Assembly (NCBI RefSeq): GCF_001655615.1
Contig: NZ_CP011567.1
Location: forward strand, 4,721,001-4,785,000
Source: Pseudomonas sp. GR 6-02
Lineage (GTDB): Bacteria; Pseudomonadota; Gammaproteobacteria; Pseudomonadales; Pseudomonadaceae
Length of the DNA stretch: 64,000 nt
Reading direction: 5' to 3'
In this document: piece by piece, positions 9,452 to 18,703 of the stretch
How positions within the stretch are numbered: the stretch's first letter is position 1
Layout: each line of letters starts with the position of its first letter
Notes under the pieces: generated by a model
The model's database searches: none
The model's input: only the letters and a program-made list of their open reading frames with translations
What the model was told of the DNA's origin: nothing
Translations under genes and position numbers: made by a program

Positions 9452-9546
9452 AAAAAGATCGCAGCCCCGTTTCACTCGACAGCTCCTACAGGGCGTACAC
9501 CATCCCAATGTAGGAGCTGTCGAGTGAAACGAGGCTGCGATCTTTT
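9452..9546. repeat. REP-like inverted repeat between convergent genes
   Basis: Left arm 9452-9490 and right arm 9510-9546 are almost perfect inverted complements (AAAAGATCGCAGCC / GGCTGCGATCTTTT at the outer ends, AGCTCCTACA / TGTAGGAGCT inside). The loop is about 19 bases. The element lies between the stop of the plus-strand fhlB and the stop of the minus-strand DUF2802 gene, so it can act as a bidirectional terminator-like hairpin. The same outer sequence recurs at 29955-30039 and 34011-34093. Confidence 0.85.
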
Positions 9547-9553
9547 GCTCTTC

Positions 9554-9946
9554 TCAGTTTCTGTGCAACTTGCTCATCAACTCCGCCTCAGCCTGGGTCA
9601 AGCCGCAAGACTGAGTCAGCTCATCGACGCTGGCCCCCATCCCCACCAGGCGCGCGGCCTGGGCGAATGAAAGGCTCGACGGATCACGCTGCTCCAACTG
9701 CGCCAGCTTGTCCGGCAACGGCCCGACCACCGCGCGCAGTTCGTGCAGGTCTTCACCCATGCGCACGTTGCCGTTCTGGTAGTCGTCGACGCGCTTGGCC
9801 AGGTCCTTGATGCGCTGATCGCGCAGCGCATCGCCCTGAGCCTGTTGTGCGGCGACCTGCCTTTGAGCGCGGATGTACGCCAGGAACATCGCCAGCGTGC
9901 CTGCCCACAAAAGGAACAGGACAATCACAGCCACCTCAAGAATCAA
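9554..9946 (-). CDS. DUF2802 membrane-anchored protein of the chemotaxis operon
   Basis: A 130-residue protein with one N-terminal membrane helix (about residues 3-24: LEVAVIVLFLLWAGTLAMFLA with ILE before it). A coiled region (QAQGDALRDQRIKDLAKRVDDY) and a C-terminal helix-turn-helix-like tail (ARLVGMGASVDELTQSCGLTQAEAELM) follow. Genes of this family habitually follow cheW in Pseudomonas. The frame opens with TTG two codons after the cheW stop region, with GGAG nine bases upstream inside cheW; no ATG is available, so a TTG start is the best reading. The function is unknown; placement suggests a link to the polar chemotaxis or motor apparatus. Confidence 0.8.
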   Translation of the reverse strand: MILEVAVIVLFLLWAGTLAMFLAYIRAQRQVAAQQAQGDALRDQRIKDLAKRVDDYQNGNVRMGEDLHELRAVVGPLPDKLAQLEQRDPSSLSFAQAARLVGMGASVDELTQSCGLTQAEAELMSKLHRN

Positions 9947-10432
9947 TCAGATACTCTCCAGTTCCGACCATTCTTCTTCGCTCATCATCTTGTCCAGCTC
10001 GACCAGGATCAGCAGTTCATTGTTCTTGTTGCACACGCCTTGAATGAACTTGGCGGACTCTTCGTTACCGACGTTCGGTGCGGTCTCGATTTCCGACTGA
10101 CGCAGATAAACCACTTCAGCCACGCTGTCGACCATGATCCCGACCACTTGCTTGTCGGCTTCGATGATGACGATGCGGGTGTTGTCGCTGACGTCGACCG
10201 TGCCCAGGCCGAAACGCTGACGGGTGTCGATCACGGTGACCACGTTGCCGCGCAGGTTGATGATACCCAGCACGTAGCTCGGGGCACCCGGTACCGGAGC
10301 GATTTCGGTGTAGCGCAGGACTTCCTGAACGCGCATCACGTTAATGCCGTAGGTTTCATTGTCCAGCTTGAAGGTGACCCATTGCAGGATCGGATCTTCG
10401 GAACCTTTTGCCGCCGTCGCCTTGTCATTCAT
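9947..10432 (-). CDS. cheW: Chemotaxis coupling protein CheW
   Basis: Adaptor joining chemoreceptors to CheA in the polar array. The 161 residues are a single CheW domain with the hallmarks ILQWVTFKLDNETYGI, VLGIINLRGNVVTVIDTRQRFG and a C-terminal ILVELDKMMSEEE. The start MNDKATAAK follows an AGGG-containing ribosome site. It is separated from parP upstream by 74 bases and from the next gene by none. Confidence 0.96.
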   Translation of the reverse strand: MNDKATAAKGSEDPILQWVTFKLDNETYGINVMRVQEVLRYTEIAPVPGAPSYVLGIINLRGNVVTVIDTRQRFGLGTVDVSDNTRIVIIEADKQVVGIMVDSVAEVVYLRQSEIETAPNVGNEESAKFIQGVCNKNNELLILVELDKMMSEEEWSELESI

Positions 10433-10506
10433 ACCCTGACCCCTCGAAAAACCGCCCTAGCGGTGTGTATTCAGTGCACCGGCACTTGAATGCCGATGCG
10501 TGTTTT

Positions 10507-11373
10507 TTATGTCGGTTTGTGGTTCGGCTTACTGCCGCCCATGTGCTTCGCCCCGCCGCTGGCGATCAATTCGGCCAATGCGGCGACATCGAGCAAAGCG
10601 CACATGTGTTCAATCACCGTGCCGGCGAGCCATGGCCGCTGCCCCCGGTGACTTCTCCATTTGATTTCATTCGGGTCCAGGCGCAACGAGCGGCTGACCT
10701 GATGCACCGCCAGCCCCCACTCATAGCCCTGAACTGAAATAACGTATTGCAGGCCCTGGCGGAAATCGTCGCGGTAGCGGTCCGGCATGACCCAGCGTGC
10801 GGTATCCAGCACCTTCAGGTTGCCGGCCTGGCTTGGCAGGATCCCGAGGAACCATTCCGGCTGACCGAACAACGGCGTCAGCTCGTGGCCGGCCAGGGAA
10901 TAAATCGAACCCAGGCACACCAGCGGCACCGCGAGGGTCAACCCGGCGACATCGAACAACAGGCATTCGAACGGCTCGGCCGCCCAGGCCGGACGATCGT
11001 CATTTTCCACCGGAGGCGGCGTGTTGCTCGGCGGCAGATGAACTTCCACCACCGGCGGCACCAACGCTTGCAGCAACGGCGCAATCGTCGACACGGACGC
11101 CAGAATCGGCGCCGGCGCTTCGATCACGGCCACCGGTGCCTTCGCCACTGGCGCAACAACGGGGGCCGCGACCACTGCCGGCTTCTGCGCATCGCGCGCC
11201 TGCTCTTCGAGCACCGCCGCCTGGAACTCGTCCAGCGCAGCTTCAGCCTCGACAACCTCAGGCAGCGCCTCGACTTCAGGCAACAGCTCTTCGGTCGCGT
11301 CCTGCAGCAAGCCATCCAGATAAGACTGAAGGGCCAATTGCGGGCGCGAGGTGATCTTCACCGGCCGGGTCAT
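10507..11373 (-). CDS. parP: CheW-like array protein ParP
   Basis: A 288-residue protein with an Ala/Pro/Val-rich disordered N-terminal half (residues about 20-120) and a C-terminal CheW-like domain (from ECLLFDVAGLTLAVPLVCLGSIY). Adjacent to a ParA-type ATPase, it matches ParP, which in Vibrio and Pseudomonas binds CheA and receptors and ties the array to the pole through ParC. The CheW-like part lacks the classical GxINLRG motif but keeps WFLGILPSQAGNLKVLDTARWVMP at the equivalent position. The proline-rich part probably serves as the ParC/array tether. Assignment rests on domain make-up and gene order. Confidence 0.8.
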   Translation of the reverse strand: MTRPVKITSRPQLALQSYLDGLLQDATEELLPEVEALPEVVEAEAALDEFQAAVLEEQARDAQKPAVVAAPVVAPVAKAPVAVIEAPAPILASVSTIAPLLQALVPPVVEVHLPPSNTPPPVENDDRPAWAAEPFECLLFDVAGLTLAVPLVCLGSIYSLAGHELTPLFGQPEWFLGILPSQAGNLKVLDTARWVMPDRYRDDFRQGLQYVISVQGYEWGLAVHQVSRSLRLDPNEIKWRSHRGQRPWLAGTVIEHMCALLDVAALAELIASGGAKHMGGSKPNHKPT

Positions 11374-11403
11374 GCGAATACCATCGTAGGAATCAGGCTC
11401 ATC

Positions 11404-12192
11404 TCAAGCCACCTGCGGAACAAGTTGCTGGGCCAACAGATGCTTGAGCAGTGCGCGGTAGGCGAGAACGCCGCGACTCTTGCCATCGAATTGCGACGGC
11501 GTCAGCCCTGCCCGGCTCGCGTCACGCAAGCGGGTGTCGATCGGGATGTAGCCTTGCCAGATTTCTTCCGGGTACTTGTCGCGCAGCACGCGCAGAGTGC
11601 CAAGCGAAGCCTGGGTGCGGCGGTCGAACAGGGTCGGCACGATGTTGAACGGCAACGCCAGTTTGCGCGAGCGGTTGATCATCGCCAGCGTGTTGACCAT
11701 GCGTTCCAGGCCTTTGACCGCCAGATGCTCGGTCTGCACCGGAATCACCAACTGCTGGCTGGCCGCCAAGGCATTGACCATCAGCACGCCGAGCAACGGC
11801 GGGCTGTCGATCACGGCGTAATCGAAGTCTTGCCACAACTGCGCCAGACTCTTGGCGATCACCAGGCCCAAACCGCTCTGGCCCGGCGACTGGCGCTCAA
11901 GGGTGGCCAGCGCGGTGCTCGATGGCAACAGGGAAATGCGTTCGTCGCTGGTGGGCATCAACAACTGACCGGGCAAGCCTTGCGGCACGTTGCCCTTGTG
12001 CAGAAACAGGTCGTAGCTGCTGTGCTCCAGGCTGTCGGGGTCGTAACCGAAGTAGCTGGTCATGGAGCCGTGGGGGTCGAGATCGACCACAACCACGCGC
12101 TTGCCCGCCTCCGCCAGTAAACCGGCTAAAGCAATGGAGGAAGTGGTTTTACCGACACCACCCTTTTGATTGGCAACTGCCCAGACTCTCAT
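11404..12192 (-). CDS. parC: ParA-family ATPase ParC (polar localisation of chemotaxis arrays)
   Basis: A 262-residue MinD/ParA ATPase with a deviant Walker A at the N-terminus (NQKGGVGKTTSSI), Walker A' (VVVDLDPHGSMTSYFG) and Walker B region (FDYAVIDSPP). In the chemotaxis operon, next to the CheW-like ParP, this is the ParC homologue that directs array placement and inheritance at the cell pole. It lacks a DNA-binding partner gene parB nearby, so chromosome or plasmid partition is unlikely. Confidence 0.85.
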   Translation of the reverse strand: MRVWAVANQKGGVGKTTSSIALAGLLAEAGKRVVVVDLDPHGSMTSYFGYDPDSLEHSSYDLFLHKGNVPQGLPGQLLMPTSDERISLLPSSTALATLERQSPGQSGLGLVIAKSLAQLWQDFDYAVIDSPPLLGVLMVNALAASQQLVIPVQTEHLAVKGLERMVNTLAMINRSRKLALPFNIVPTLFDRRTQASLGTLRVLRDKYPEEIWQGYIPIDTRLRDASRAGLTPSQFDGKSRGVLAYRALLKHLLAQQLVPQVA

Positions 12193-12235
12193 TCGGATTG
12201 TTCCTCCCGGTCGAAAACGTCGACCGAGAAATAGC

Positions 12236-13129
12236 TCAACGTATTAATGCGGGTGACGGAGAATTGACGGCACTCTCGCGTCCCGGCGACTTGACCGGGG
12301 TCGGTGCAGTTTGTGTGCCAGCCCGCTTCAATGCGGCATCCGGTTGTGCATGAGCCGTTCCGGTACCGGTGAGGCTACGGCGTACATCAAGATTGCGTGA
12401 CACCACCAGCACCACCCGACGGTTGCGCGCACGGCCTTCGGCGGTGGCGTTGTTGGCCACTGGCTGGAATTCGCCATAACCCACCGATGCCAGGCGACCA
12501 GGGTTCACGCCCTGCATCGCCAACATCCGCACGATGCTCGCCGAACGGGCCGAGGACAGTTCCCAGTTGGTTGGGTATTGCGCGGTGCGGATCGGTTGAT
12601 CGTCGGTGAAACCTTCGACGTGGATCGGGTTGTCGAACGGCCGGAGGATCGCAGCGACCTTGTCGATGATGTTGAACGCAATGTCGCTGGGCATGGCGTC
12701 GCCGCTGCCGAACAACAGGCTGGAATTGAGTTCGATCTCGACCCACAACTCGTTGCCACGCACGGTCATCTGGTTGGAGCTGATCAAGTCGCCGAACGCC
12801 GCGCTGATGTCATCGGCGATGCTTTTGAGTGGATCGTTGGCGGCCTGGGCGATGCCGGCGTCGATCTGCTCGCTGTCCTTGACCAGCGGTTTGGCCGGGG
12901 TCACGGTCTTCGGTCTCTCTTCGCCAATGGGGATCGGCTTGAGGGCGCGGTCAGAGTCGGTAAACACCCCGATCAACGCCTCGGAAATGATCTTGTACTT
13001 GCCTTCGTTGATCGACGAGATCGAGTACATCACCACGAAGAACGCGAACAGCAAGGTGATGAAGTCGGCGTAGGAAACCAGCCAACGTTCATGGTTCACA
13101 TGTTCTTCATGTTGCCTGCGACGAGCCAT
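12236..13129 (-). CDS. motD: Flagellar motor stator protein MotD
   Basis: Peptidoglycan-binding stator subunit of the second (MotCD) stator set. The N-terminus has a single membrane helix with the proton-binding aspartate Asp22 (SYADFITLLFAFFVVMYS). Residues about 150-250 form an OmpA-like domain (IHVEGFTDDQP, NWELSSARSASIVRML, GYGEFQPVANNATAEGRARNRRV). The C-terminal 45 residues are a disordered extension. It lies 15 bases downstream of motC. Confidence 0.95.
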   Translation of the reverse strand: MARRRQHEEHVNHERWLVSYADFITLLFAFFVVMYSISSINEGKYKIISEALIGVFTDSDRALKPIPIGEERPKTVTPAKPLVKDSEQIDAGIAQAANDPLKSIADDISAAFGDLISSNQMTVRGNELWVEIELNSSLLFGSGDAMPSDIAFNIIDKVAAILRPFDNPIHVEGFTDDQPIRTAQYPTNWELSSARSASIVRMLAMQGVNPGRLASVGYGEFQPVANNATAEGRARNRRVVLVVSRNLDVRRSLTGTGTAHAQPDAALKRAGTQTAPTPVKSPGRESAVNSPSPALIR

Positions 13130-13144
13130 GATCCATTTCCCCCA

Positions 13145-13885
13145 TCAATCCATGAAGCCCTGAAGCTTCAACTCAATAGAGCGAGGGTTTTCACCTTCGG
13201 CGATCGACAGGATCCCTTCCAGCAACATTTCGCGATAGCGCGACTGCCGTAACGCGATGGACTTGAGCTTGGCGGCAATCGGCAACAGCACCAGGTTGGC
13301 ACTGGCCACGCCGTAGATGGTAGCGACGAAGGCGACGGCGATGCCACTGCCCAGTTGCGATGGGTCGCCCAGGTTGCCCATGACGTGGATCAGGCCCATC
13401 ACCGCACCGATGATACCGATGGTCGGCGCGTAGCCGCCCATGCTTTCAAAGACCTTGGCGGCTTCGATGTCGCGGCTTTCCTGGGTGTAGAAATCCACTT
13501 CCAGAATGCTGCGGATCGCTTCCGGCTCGGCACCGTCGACCAGCAATTGCAGGCCTTTACGCGAGTAGCTGTCAGGTTCGGCGTCGGCCACCCCTTCCAG
13601 CCCGAGCAAACCTTCCTTGCGAGCGGTCAGACTCCAGTTCACCACGCGATCAATGCCGCCGGCCAGGTCCACGCGAGGCGGAAACAGAATCCAGGCGAGA
13701 ATCTGGATGGCACGCTTGAAGGCACTCATCGGCGATTGCAGCAGCGCGGCACCGATGGTGCCACCGAGTACGATCAACGCCGCCGGGCCGTTGGCCAGTG
13801 CGCCGAGGTGACCGCCTTCAAGGTAGTTGCCGCCGATGATGGCGACGAACGCCATGATGATCCCGATAAGGCTGAGCACATCCAT
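13145..13885 (-). CDS. motC: Flagellar motor stator protein MotC (MotA family)
   Basis: A 246-residue MotA/PomA-type stator subunit with four membrane segments and the family loops (GAALLQSPMSAFKRA, GYAPTIGIIGAVMGLIHVM). It pairs with MotD, the next gene. The start [13 protein letters not shown] overlaps the cheB stop by one base (TGATG); an ATG three codons further upstream exists but is less likely. In Pseudomonas the MotCD stator supports swarming and high-load rotation (family knowledge). Confidence 0.95.
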   Translation of the reverse strand: MDVLSLIGIIMAFVAIIGGNYLEGGHLGALANGPAALIVLGGTIGAALLQSPMSAFKRAIQILAWILFPPRVDLAGGIDRVVNWSLTARKEGLLGLEGVADAEPDSYSRKGLQLLVDGAEPEAIRSILEVDFYTQESRDIEAAKVFESMGGYAPTIGIIGAVMGLIHVMGNLGDPSQLGSGIAVAFVATIYGVASANLVLLPIAAKLKSIALRQSRYREMLLEGILSIAEGENPRSIELKLQGFMD

Positions 13886-15015
13886 CAGATGCAAGCCTCA
13901 ACCAGGTGCCGACCGATGTCGTCGAGGCTGTACACCGCGTCCGCGAGTTCGGCTTTGACGATGGCCATTGGCATGCCGTAGATCACACAACTGGCTTCAT
14001 CCTGAGCCCAGATCGCACTGCCACCCTGCTTGAGCAGACGCGCGCCTTCGCGACCGTCGGCGCCCATGCCGGTCAGTACCACCGCCAGAACTTTGTCGCC
14101 GTAGGACTTGGCCGCGGAACCGAAGGTAATGTCCACGCACGGCTTGTAGTTCAGACGTTCGTCGCCCGGCAGGATTTTCACCGCGCCACGGCCGTCGATC
14201 ATCATCTGCTTGCCACCCGGTGCGAGCAGCGCCAGGCCCGGACGCAGGATGTCGCCATCCTCGGCTTCCTTGACACTGATGCGGCACAGCTTGTCCAGGC
14301 GCTCGGCGAAGGCCTTGGTGAAGGCTGCCGGCATGTGCTGGATCAACACGATGGGTGCCGGGAAGTTGGCCGGCAACTGTGTCAGAACCCGTTGCAGCGC
14401 AACCGGGCCACCGGTGGAGGTACCGATGGCGACCAATTTGTAGGCTTTGCGTTTCGGCGCGGGAGATGACGAAGCCGCTGCATGGGGGCGCGCCGCAATC
14501 GGTGCCGGTGCCGGACGCGCAGGCGCGCTGCTGCCGTAGCTGCCGACGCTCGAAGGCGCAGGCGTCGGGGCTGGCGCAGCGACCGGTGCCGGAGGGGTGT
14601 AGGCGCTGACACGACGGTTACTGCGCGAGATGCTGAGAATCTTCTCGCACAGCAGTTGCTTGACCTTCTCCGGGTTACGGGAGATGTCTTCGAAATTCTT
14701 CGGCAGGAAGTCCACCGCGCCGGCGTCCAGCGCATCGAGGGTGACCCGGGCGCCTTCGTGGGTCAGCGAGGAGAACATCAACACCGGGGTCGGGCAGCGC
14801 TGCATGATGTGCCGCACCGCCGTGATGCCATCCATCATTGGCATCTCGTAGTCCATGGTGATCACGTCTGGCTTGAGGGCCAGGGCCTGATCGATCGCCT
14901 CTTTTCCGTTGGTCGCCGTACCGACGACCTGGATATTTGAATCCGCTGCAAGAATTTCCGAGACGCGGCGGCGGAAAAACCCCGAATCGTCCACCACCAG
15001 GACTTTGACTGCCAT
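13885..15015 (-). CDS. cheB: Chemotaxis protein-glutamate methylesterase CheB
   Basis: Response regulator with receiver domain (Asp55 in [13 protein letters not shown]) and C-terminal methylesterase that demethylates or deamidates chemoreceptors. The catalytic serine lies in [11 protein letters not shown], with [15 protein letters not shown] and GMGADGREG completing the active-site regions. A Pro/Ala/Ser-rich linker (residues about 140-185) joins the domains and is longer than in enteric CheB. The start [12 protein letters not shown] has GGAG seven bases upstream. CheA directly upstream phosphorylates it. No cheR is in the window. Confidence 0.95.
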   Translation of the reverse strand: MAVKVLVVDDSGFFRRRVSEILAADSNIQVVGTATNGKEAIDQALALKPDVITMDYEMPMMDGITAVRHIMQRCPTPVLMFSSLTHEGARVTLDALDAGAVDFLPKNFEDISRNPEKVKQLLCEKILSISRSNRRVSAYTPPAPVAAPAPTPAPSSVGSYGSSAPARPAPAPIAARPHAAASSSPAPKRKAYKLVAIGTSTGGPVALQRVLTQLPANFPAPIVLIQHMPAAFTKAFAERLDKLCRISVKEAEDGDILRPGLALLAPGGKQMMIDGRGAVKILPGDERLNYKPCVDITFGSAAKSYGDKVLAVVLTGMGADGREGARLLKQGGSAIWAQDEASCVIYGMPMAIVKAELADAVYSLDDIGRHLVEACI

Positions 15016-15064
15016 AAACACTCCGTTAGACGGGGCGAGGCTCTGGCGCCCCGCTCCCCCAGAA

Positions 15065-17317
15065 TCAAATACGCCGTGCGGCGTAACGCTTGAGCATGCT
15101 CGGAACATCGAGAATCAGAGCAATGCGGCCGTCACCGGTGATGGTGGCACCGGACATGCCCGGGGTTCCCTGGAGCATTTTGCCCAATGGCTTGATGACC
15201 ACTTCTTCCTGGCCCACCAACTGATCGACGACGAAGCCGATCCGTTGAGTGCCCACCGAAAGGATCACCACATGGCCCTCGCGCTGCTCTTCGTGAGCGG
15301 CGGAGCTGACCAGCCAGCGCTTGAGGTAGAACAAGGGCAGCGCCTTGTCCCGCACGATCACCACTTCCTGGCCGTCCACCACGTTGGTGCGCGACAGGTC
15401 GAGGTGGAAGATCTCGTTGACGTTCACCAGCGGGAACGCGAACGCCTGGTTGCCGAGCATGACCATCAGCGTCGGCATGATCGCCAGGGTCAACGGGACC
15501 TTGATGACGATCTTCGAGCCTTTGCCCTTGGTCGAGTAGATATTGATGGTGCCGTTGAGCTGGGCGATCTTGGTTTTCACCACGTCCATGCCCACGCCAC
15601 GACCGGACACGTCGGAGATCTCGGTCTTGGTCGAGAAGCCCGGCGCGAAGATCAGGTTGAAGCAATCGGACTCGCTGAGACGGTCCGCCGCATCCTTGTC
15701 CATCAAACCTTTTTTCACGGCGATACCGCGCAAAACGTCAGCGTCCATGCCCTTGCCGTCATCGGAGATGGACAGCAGGATGTGGTCGCCTTCCTGTTCA
15801 GCGGACAGAATCACTTTGCCGCTGCGAGGCTTGCCCATCGCTTCGCGATCAGCCGGCTCTTCGATACCGTGGTCGACCGAGTTGCGCACCAAGTGGACCA
15901 ACGGGTCGGCCAGGGCCTCGACGAGGTTCTTGTCGAGGTCGGTTTCTTCGCCGACCAGTTCCAGGTTGATCTCTTTCTTGAGCTGGCGAGCCAGGTCGCG
16001 AACCAGGCGCGGGAAGCGCCCGAAGACTTTCTTGATTGGTTGCATCCGGGTCTTCATGACCGCGGTTTGCAGGTCGGCCGTGACCACGTCGAGGTTCGAC
16101 ACGGCCTTGGACATGGCTTCGTCGCCGCTGTTGAGGCCCAGACGAACCAGGCGGTTACGAACCAGTACCAGCTCGCCGACCATGTTCATGATTTCGTCGA
16201 GACGCGCGGTGTCGACCCGCACGGTGGTCTCGGCTTCGCTGGTTGGCTTTTCCGCGGGCGGCGCGGCCGGGGCACGAGCAGGAGCCGGCGCTGCGGCGGC
16301 AGCAGGCTTCGGCGCTTCGGCTTTTGGCTCGGGAGCCTTGGCCACAGGTGCTGGCGCCTTGGCAACCGGAGTCGCTACCGAAGCAACAGCAGACGCAGTG
16401 CCCACTTCAGTGAACTTGCCCTTGCCATGCAATTCGTCGAGCAGCGATTCGAATTCATGATCGGAGATCAGATCGCTACCGGCCGCAGCGGCGGTTGGCG
16501 CAGCCGGGGCTGGCGCCGAAGCGATTGCCGATTCCAGCGCATCGACCGCAAAGTTGCCTTTGCCATGCAGCTGGTCGAGCAGAGCTTCGAACTCGTCGTC
16601 GGTGATATCGGAGCTGTCGCCGGCGGCTTTCGGAGCAGCCGGCGCAGCAGGCGCAGCGGCTACTGCATCGGCGGCGAACTGGCCTTTGCCGTGCAATTGA
16701 TCGAGCAACGACTCGAACTCGGCATCGGTGATTTCGTCACTGGCGGCTGCATCGGCGGCAGGCTGCGAAACAGGCTGCACAGCCGCTACGGGCGCCTCGG
16801 CCTGGGCCTTGACGGCGTTCAGCGAGTCCAGCAGTTGTTCGAATTCGTTATCGGTAATGTCGCCCGATTCGCTTTCGGCGACCGGTGCTTCAACCACTTC
16901 AGCGACCGGCGCCGGTGCAGCTTCCATTTGCGGCTCGGCCAGACGGGCCAGCGCCGCGAGTAATTCAGGCGTGGCAGCCGTGATCGGGCTGCGTTCGCGG
17001 ACTTCGCTGAACATGCTGTTCACCGCGTCCAGCGCTTCGAGAACCACGTCCATCAGTTCCGAGTCGACGCGACGCTCACCCTTGCGCAGGATGTCGAACA
17101 CGTTCTCGGCGATGTGACAGCACTCCACCAGCTCGTTGAGCTGGAGGAAGCCGGCGCCCCCTTTTACAGTGTGAAAACCGCGAAAAATTGCATTGAGCAA
17201 GTCCGCATCATCAGGTCGGCTTTCCAGCTCGACCAGCTGCTCGGACAGTTGCTCTAGAATCTCGCCGGCCTCAACCAGGAAATCCTGAAGGATCTCTTCA
17301 TCGGCGCCGAAGCTCAT
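15065..17317 (-). CDS. cheA: Chemotaxis histidine kinase CheA
   Basis: Central kinase of the array, 750 residues. The N-terminal HPt domain carries His49 ([11 protein letters not shown]). Residues about 130-360 are a long Ala/Pro-rich linker with four copies of a 14-22 residue motif. The rest is dimerisation, HATPase ([31 protein letters not shown]) and CheW-like regulatory domain ([17 protein letters not shown]). I see no classical CheY-binding P2 domain; the repeats occupy its place. Its start lies 37 bases after the cheZ stop in a cheYZAB-motCD-parCP-cheW order typical of Pseudomonas. Confidence 0.97.
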   Translation of the reverse strand: MSFGADEEILQDFLVEAGEILEQLSEQLVELESRPDDADLLNAIFRGFHTVKGGAGFLQLNELVECCHIAENVFDILRKGERRVDSELMDVVLEALDAVNSMFSEVRERSPITAATPELLAALARLAEPQMEAAPAPVAEVVEAPVAESESGDITDNEFEQLLDSLNAVKAQAEAPVAAVQPVSQPAADAAASDEITDAEFESLLDQLHGKGQFAADAVAAAPAAPAAPKAAGDSSDITDDEFEALLDQLHGKGNFAVDALESAIASAPAPAAPTAAAAGSDLISDHEFESLLDELHGKGKFTEVGTASAVASVATPVAKAPAPVAKAPEPKAEAPKPAAAAAPAPARAPAAPPAEKPTSEAETTVRVDTARLDEIMNMVGELVLVRNRLVRLGLNSGDEAMSKAVSNLDVVTADLQTAVMKTRMQPIKKVFGRFPRLVRDLARQLKKEINLELVGEETDLDKNLVEALADPLVHLVRNSVDHGIEEPADREAMGKPRSGKVILSAEQEGDHILLSISDDGKGMDADVLRGIAVKKGLMDKDAADRLSESDCFNLIFAPGFSTKTEISDVSGRGVGMDVVKTKIAQLNGTINIYSTKGKGSKIVIKVPLTLAIMPTLMVMLGNQAFAFPLVNVNEIFHLDLSRTNVVDGQEVVIVRDKALPLFYLKRWLVSSAAHEEQREGHVVILSVGTQRIGFVVDQLVGQEEVVIKPLGKMLQGTPGMSGATITGDGRIALILDVPSMLKRYAARRI
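16412..16867 (-). repeat. Four-fold protein repeat in the CheA linker
   Basis: The linker codes for four related blocks at residues 153-167, 194-214, 237-256 and 282-302. Copies two to four share [19 protein letters not shown] and the first is a degenerate form lacking the HGKG end. Spacings are about 42, 42 and 46 residues, separated by Ala/Pro-rich spacers. The acidic-hydrophobic amphipathic pattern suggests short helical docking peptides. Confidence 0.9.
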
Positions 17318-17354
17318 TAAGGGGGTGCTCCTACAGGTCTAAAAACCCAGAAAA

Positions 17355-18143
17355 CTAAAATCCAAGACTGGATAACAAATCGTCCACATCGTCCTGACCG
17401 GACACAACGTCTTCTCTTTTATCGGCATGAATCTGCGGACCTTCACCCTGAGAGAGATGTTTTTGTGGATCTTTTTCAGCAAGCATCGCCTCACGGTCGT
17501 GTTCGATACCCGCAAAGCGGTCTACGTGACTGGCCATGAGCACGAGCTTGAGCAGATTGCTTTCAACTTCGGTGACCAATTGGGTCACACGCTTGATCAC
17601 CTGACCGGTGAGGTCCTGGTAATCCTGGGCCAGCAGAATGTCGTTGAGGTTGCTCGACACGACGCGGTTGTCTTCACTGCTGCGTGTCAGGAAACCATCA
17701 ACCCGTCGGGCCAGTTCGCGGAACTCTTCAGCCCCGACTTCGCGACGCATGAACCGTCCCCAATCCGTGCTCAGCGCCTGGGCTTCATCGCTCAGGCTGT
17801 TGATCAGCGGCGTGGCGTTTTCCACCAGGTCCATGGTGCGGTTGGCCGCGGCCTCGGTCAGCTTGACCACATAGGACAGGCGCTCGGTGGCATCCGTGAT
17901 CTGAGACACTTCCTCAGCTTGCGGCATGTGCGGGTCAATCTGGAAATTGACGATCGCGCTATGCAGCTCGCGGGTGAGCTTGCCCACTTCCTGATACAGG
18001 CCGCGGTCACGGGTCTGGTTGAGCTCATGGATCAGTTGCACAGCGTCGCCAAACTTGCCTTTTTCAAGGCTGTCGACCAGTTCGACCGCGTGTTTTTTCA
18101 GGGTCGACTCAAAATCGCCCTGTGAAGATTCGTTATGCTCCAT
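17355..18143 (-). CDS. cheZ: CheY-P phosphatase CheZ
   Basis: A 262-residue helical protein that dephosphorylates CheY-P. The catalytic region is LLAQDYQDLTGQVIKRV, containing the conserved Gln of the DxxxQ motif. The C-terminal peptide DDVDDLLSSLGF is the classical CheY-binding helix. It follows cheY by 21 bases and precedes cheA. Confidence 0.96.
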   Translation of the reverse strand: MEHNESSQGDFESTLKKHAVELVDSLEKGKFGDAVQLIHELNQTRDRGLYQEVGKLTRELHSAIVNFQIDPHMPQAEEVSQITDATERLSYVVKLTEAAANRTMDLVENATPLINSLSDEAQALSTDWGRFMRREVGAEEFRELARRVDGFLTRSSEDNRVVSSNLNDILLAQDYQDLTGQVIKRVTQLVTEVESNLLKLVLMASHVDRFAGIEHDREAMLAEKDPQKHLSQGEGPQIHADKREDVVSGQDDVDDLLSSLGF

Positions 18144-18164
18144 AGCTCCCCCGTGCGCAGTACA

Positions 18165-18536
18165 TCAGCCGATGCGTTCGAAAATCTTCTCGATTTTTTC
18201 TTTCAACGCCTGGGCTGTGAAGGGTTTGACCACATAGCCGTTAACACCGGCCTGGGCCGCTTCGATGATTTGCTCGCGCTTGGCTTCGGCGGTCACCATC
18301 AGCACCGGCAGGTGCTTGAGCCTTTCATCGGCGCGCACCGCACGAAGCAGGTCGATGCCGGTCATACCGGGCATGTTCCAGTCGGTAACCAGAAAATCGA
18401 AGTTACCGCTTTGCAGCATCGGCAACCCGGTCAGCCCGTCATCGGCTTCGGCGGTGTTGGTGAACCCAAGGTCACGCAACAGGTTTTTTATGATCCGCCG
18501 CATCGTTGAGAAGTCATCAACGATGAGGATTTTCAT
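18165..18536 (-). CDS. cheY: Chemotaxis response regulator CheY
   Basis: Single receiver domain of 123 residues. The phospho-acceptor is Asp52 ([13 protein letters not shown]), with Asp7/Asp8, Thr in VMVTAEAK and Lys in YVVKPFTA. I take the start [12 protein letters not shown] with GGA seven bases upstream; an ATG eight codons earlier is possible, but the extension is not in the family. First gene of the che operon, 168 bases after fliA. It binds FliM when phosphorylated. Confidence 0.96.
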   Translation of the reverse strand: MKILIVDDFSTMRRIIKNLLRDLGFTNTAEADDGLTGLPMLQSGNFDFLVTDWNMPGMTGIDLLRAVRADERLKHLPVLMVTAEAKREQIIEAAQAGVNGYVVKPFTAQALKEKIEKIFERIG

Positions 18537-18703
18537 GTTCTTGTCCAATTCGACCTCCAAGCAGTCTTAAACGCGCCCAGCACCTGGACGCGCCATTTCA
18601 ATCAATCCGGCAAAGCACTCAATGACTGTCTGGAGCACAACAGATCGAGACCGGTACGGTTCAACACCACACCAGCTCCATTCGCAGTGTCCCCACACTG
18701 CCT

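Noticed and set aside
9452..9546. Phage or integrative-element attachment site
   Set aside because: No integrase or mobile gene nearby, and related copies occur at other operon ends.
11404..12192. Plasmid-type partition ATPase
   Set aside because: No parB or centromere-like repeat nearby; the chemotaxis operon context points to ParC.
14909..16963. 684-codon plus-strand frame opposite cheA
   Set aside because: Antisense shadow of cheA; composition follows the complementary codons and no domain is recognisable.
18537..18560. Eight-codon extension of CheY
   Set aside because: Family proteins begin at MKILIVDD and a ribosome site fits that ATG.
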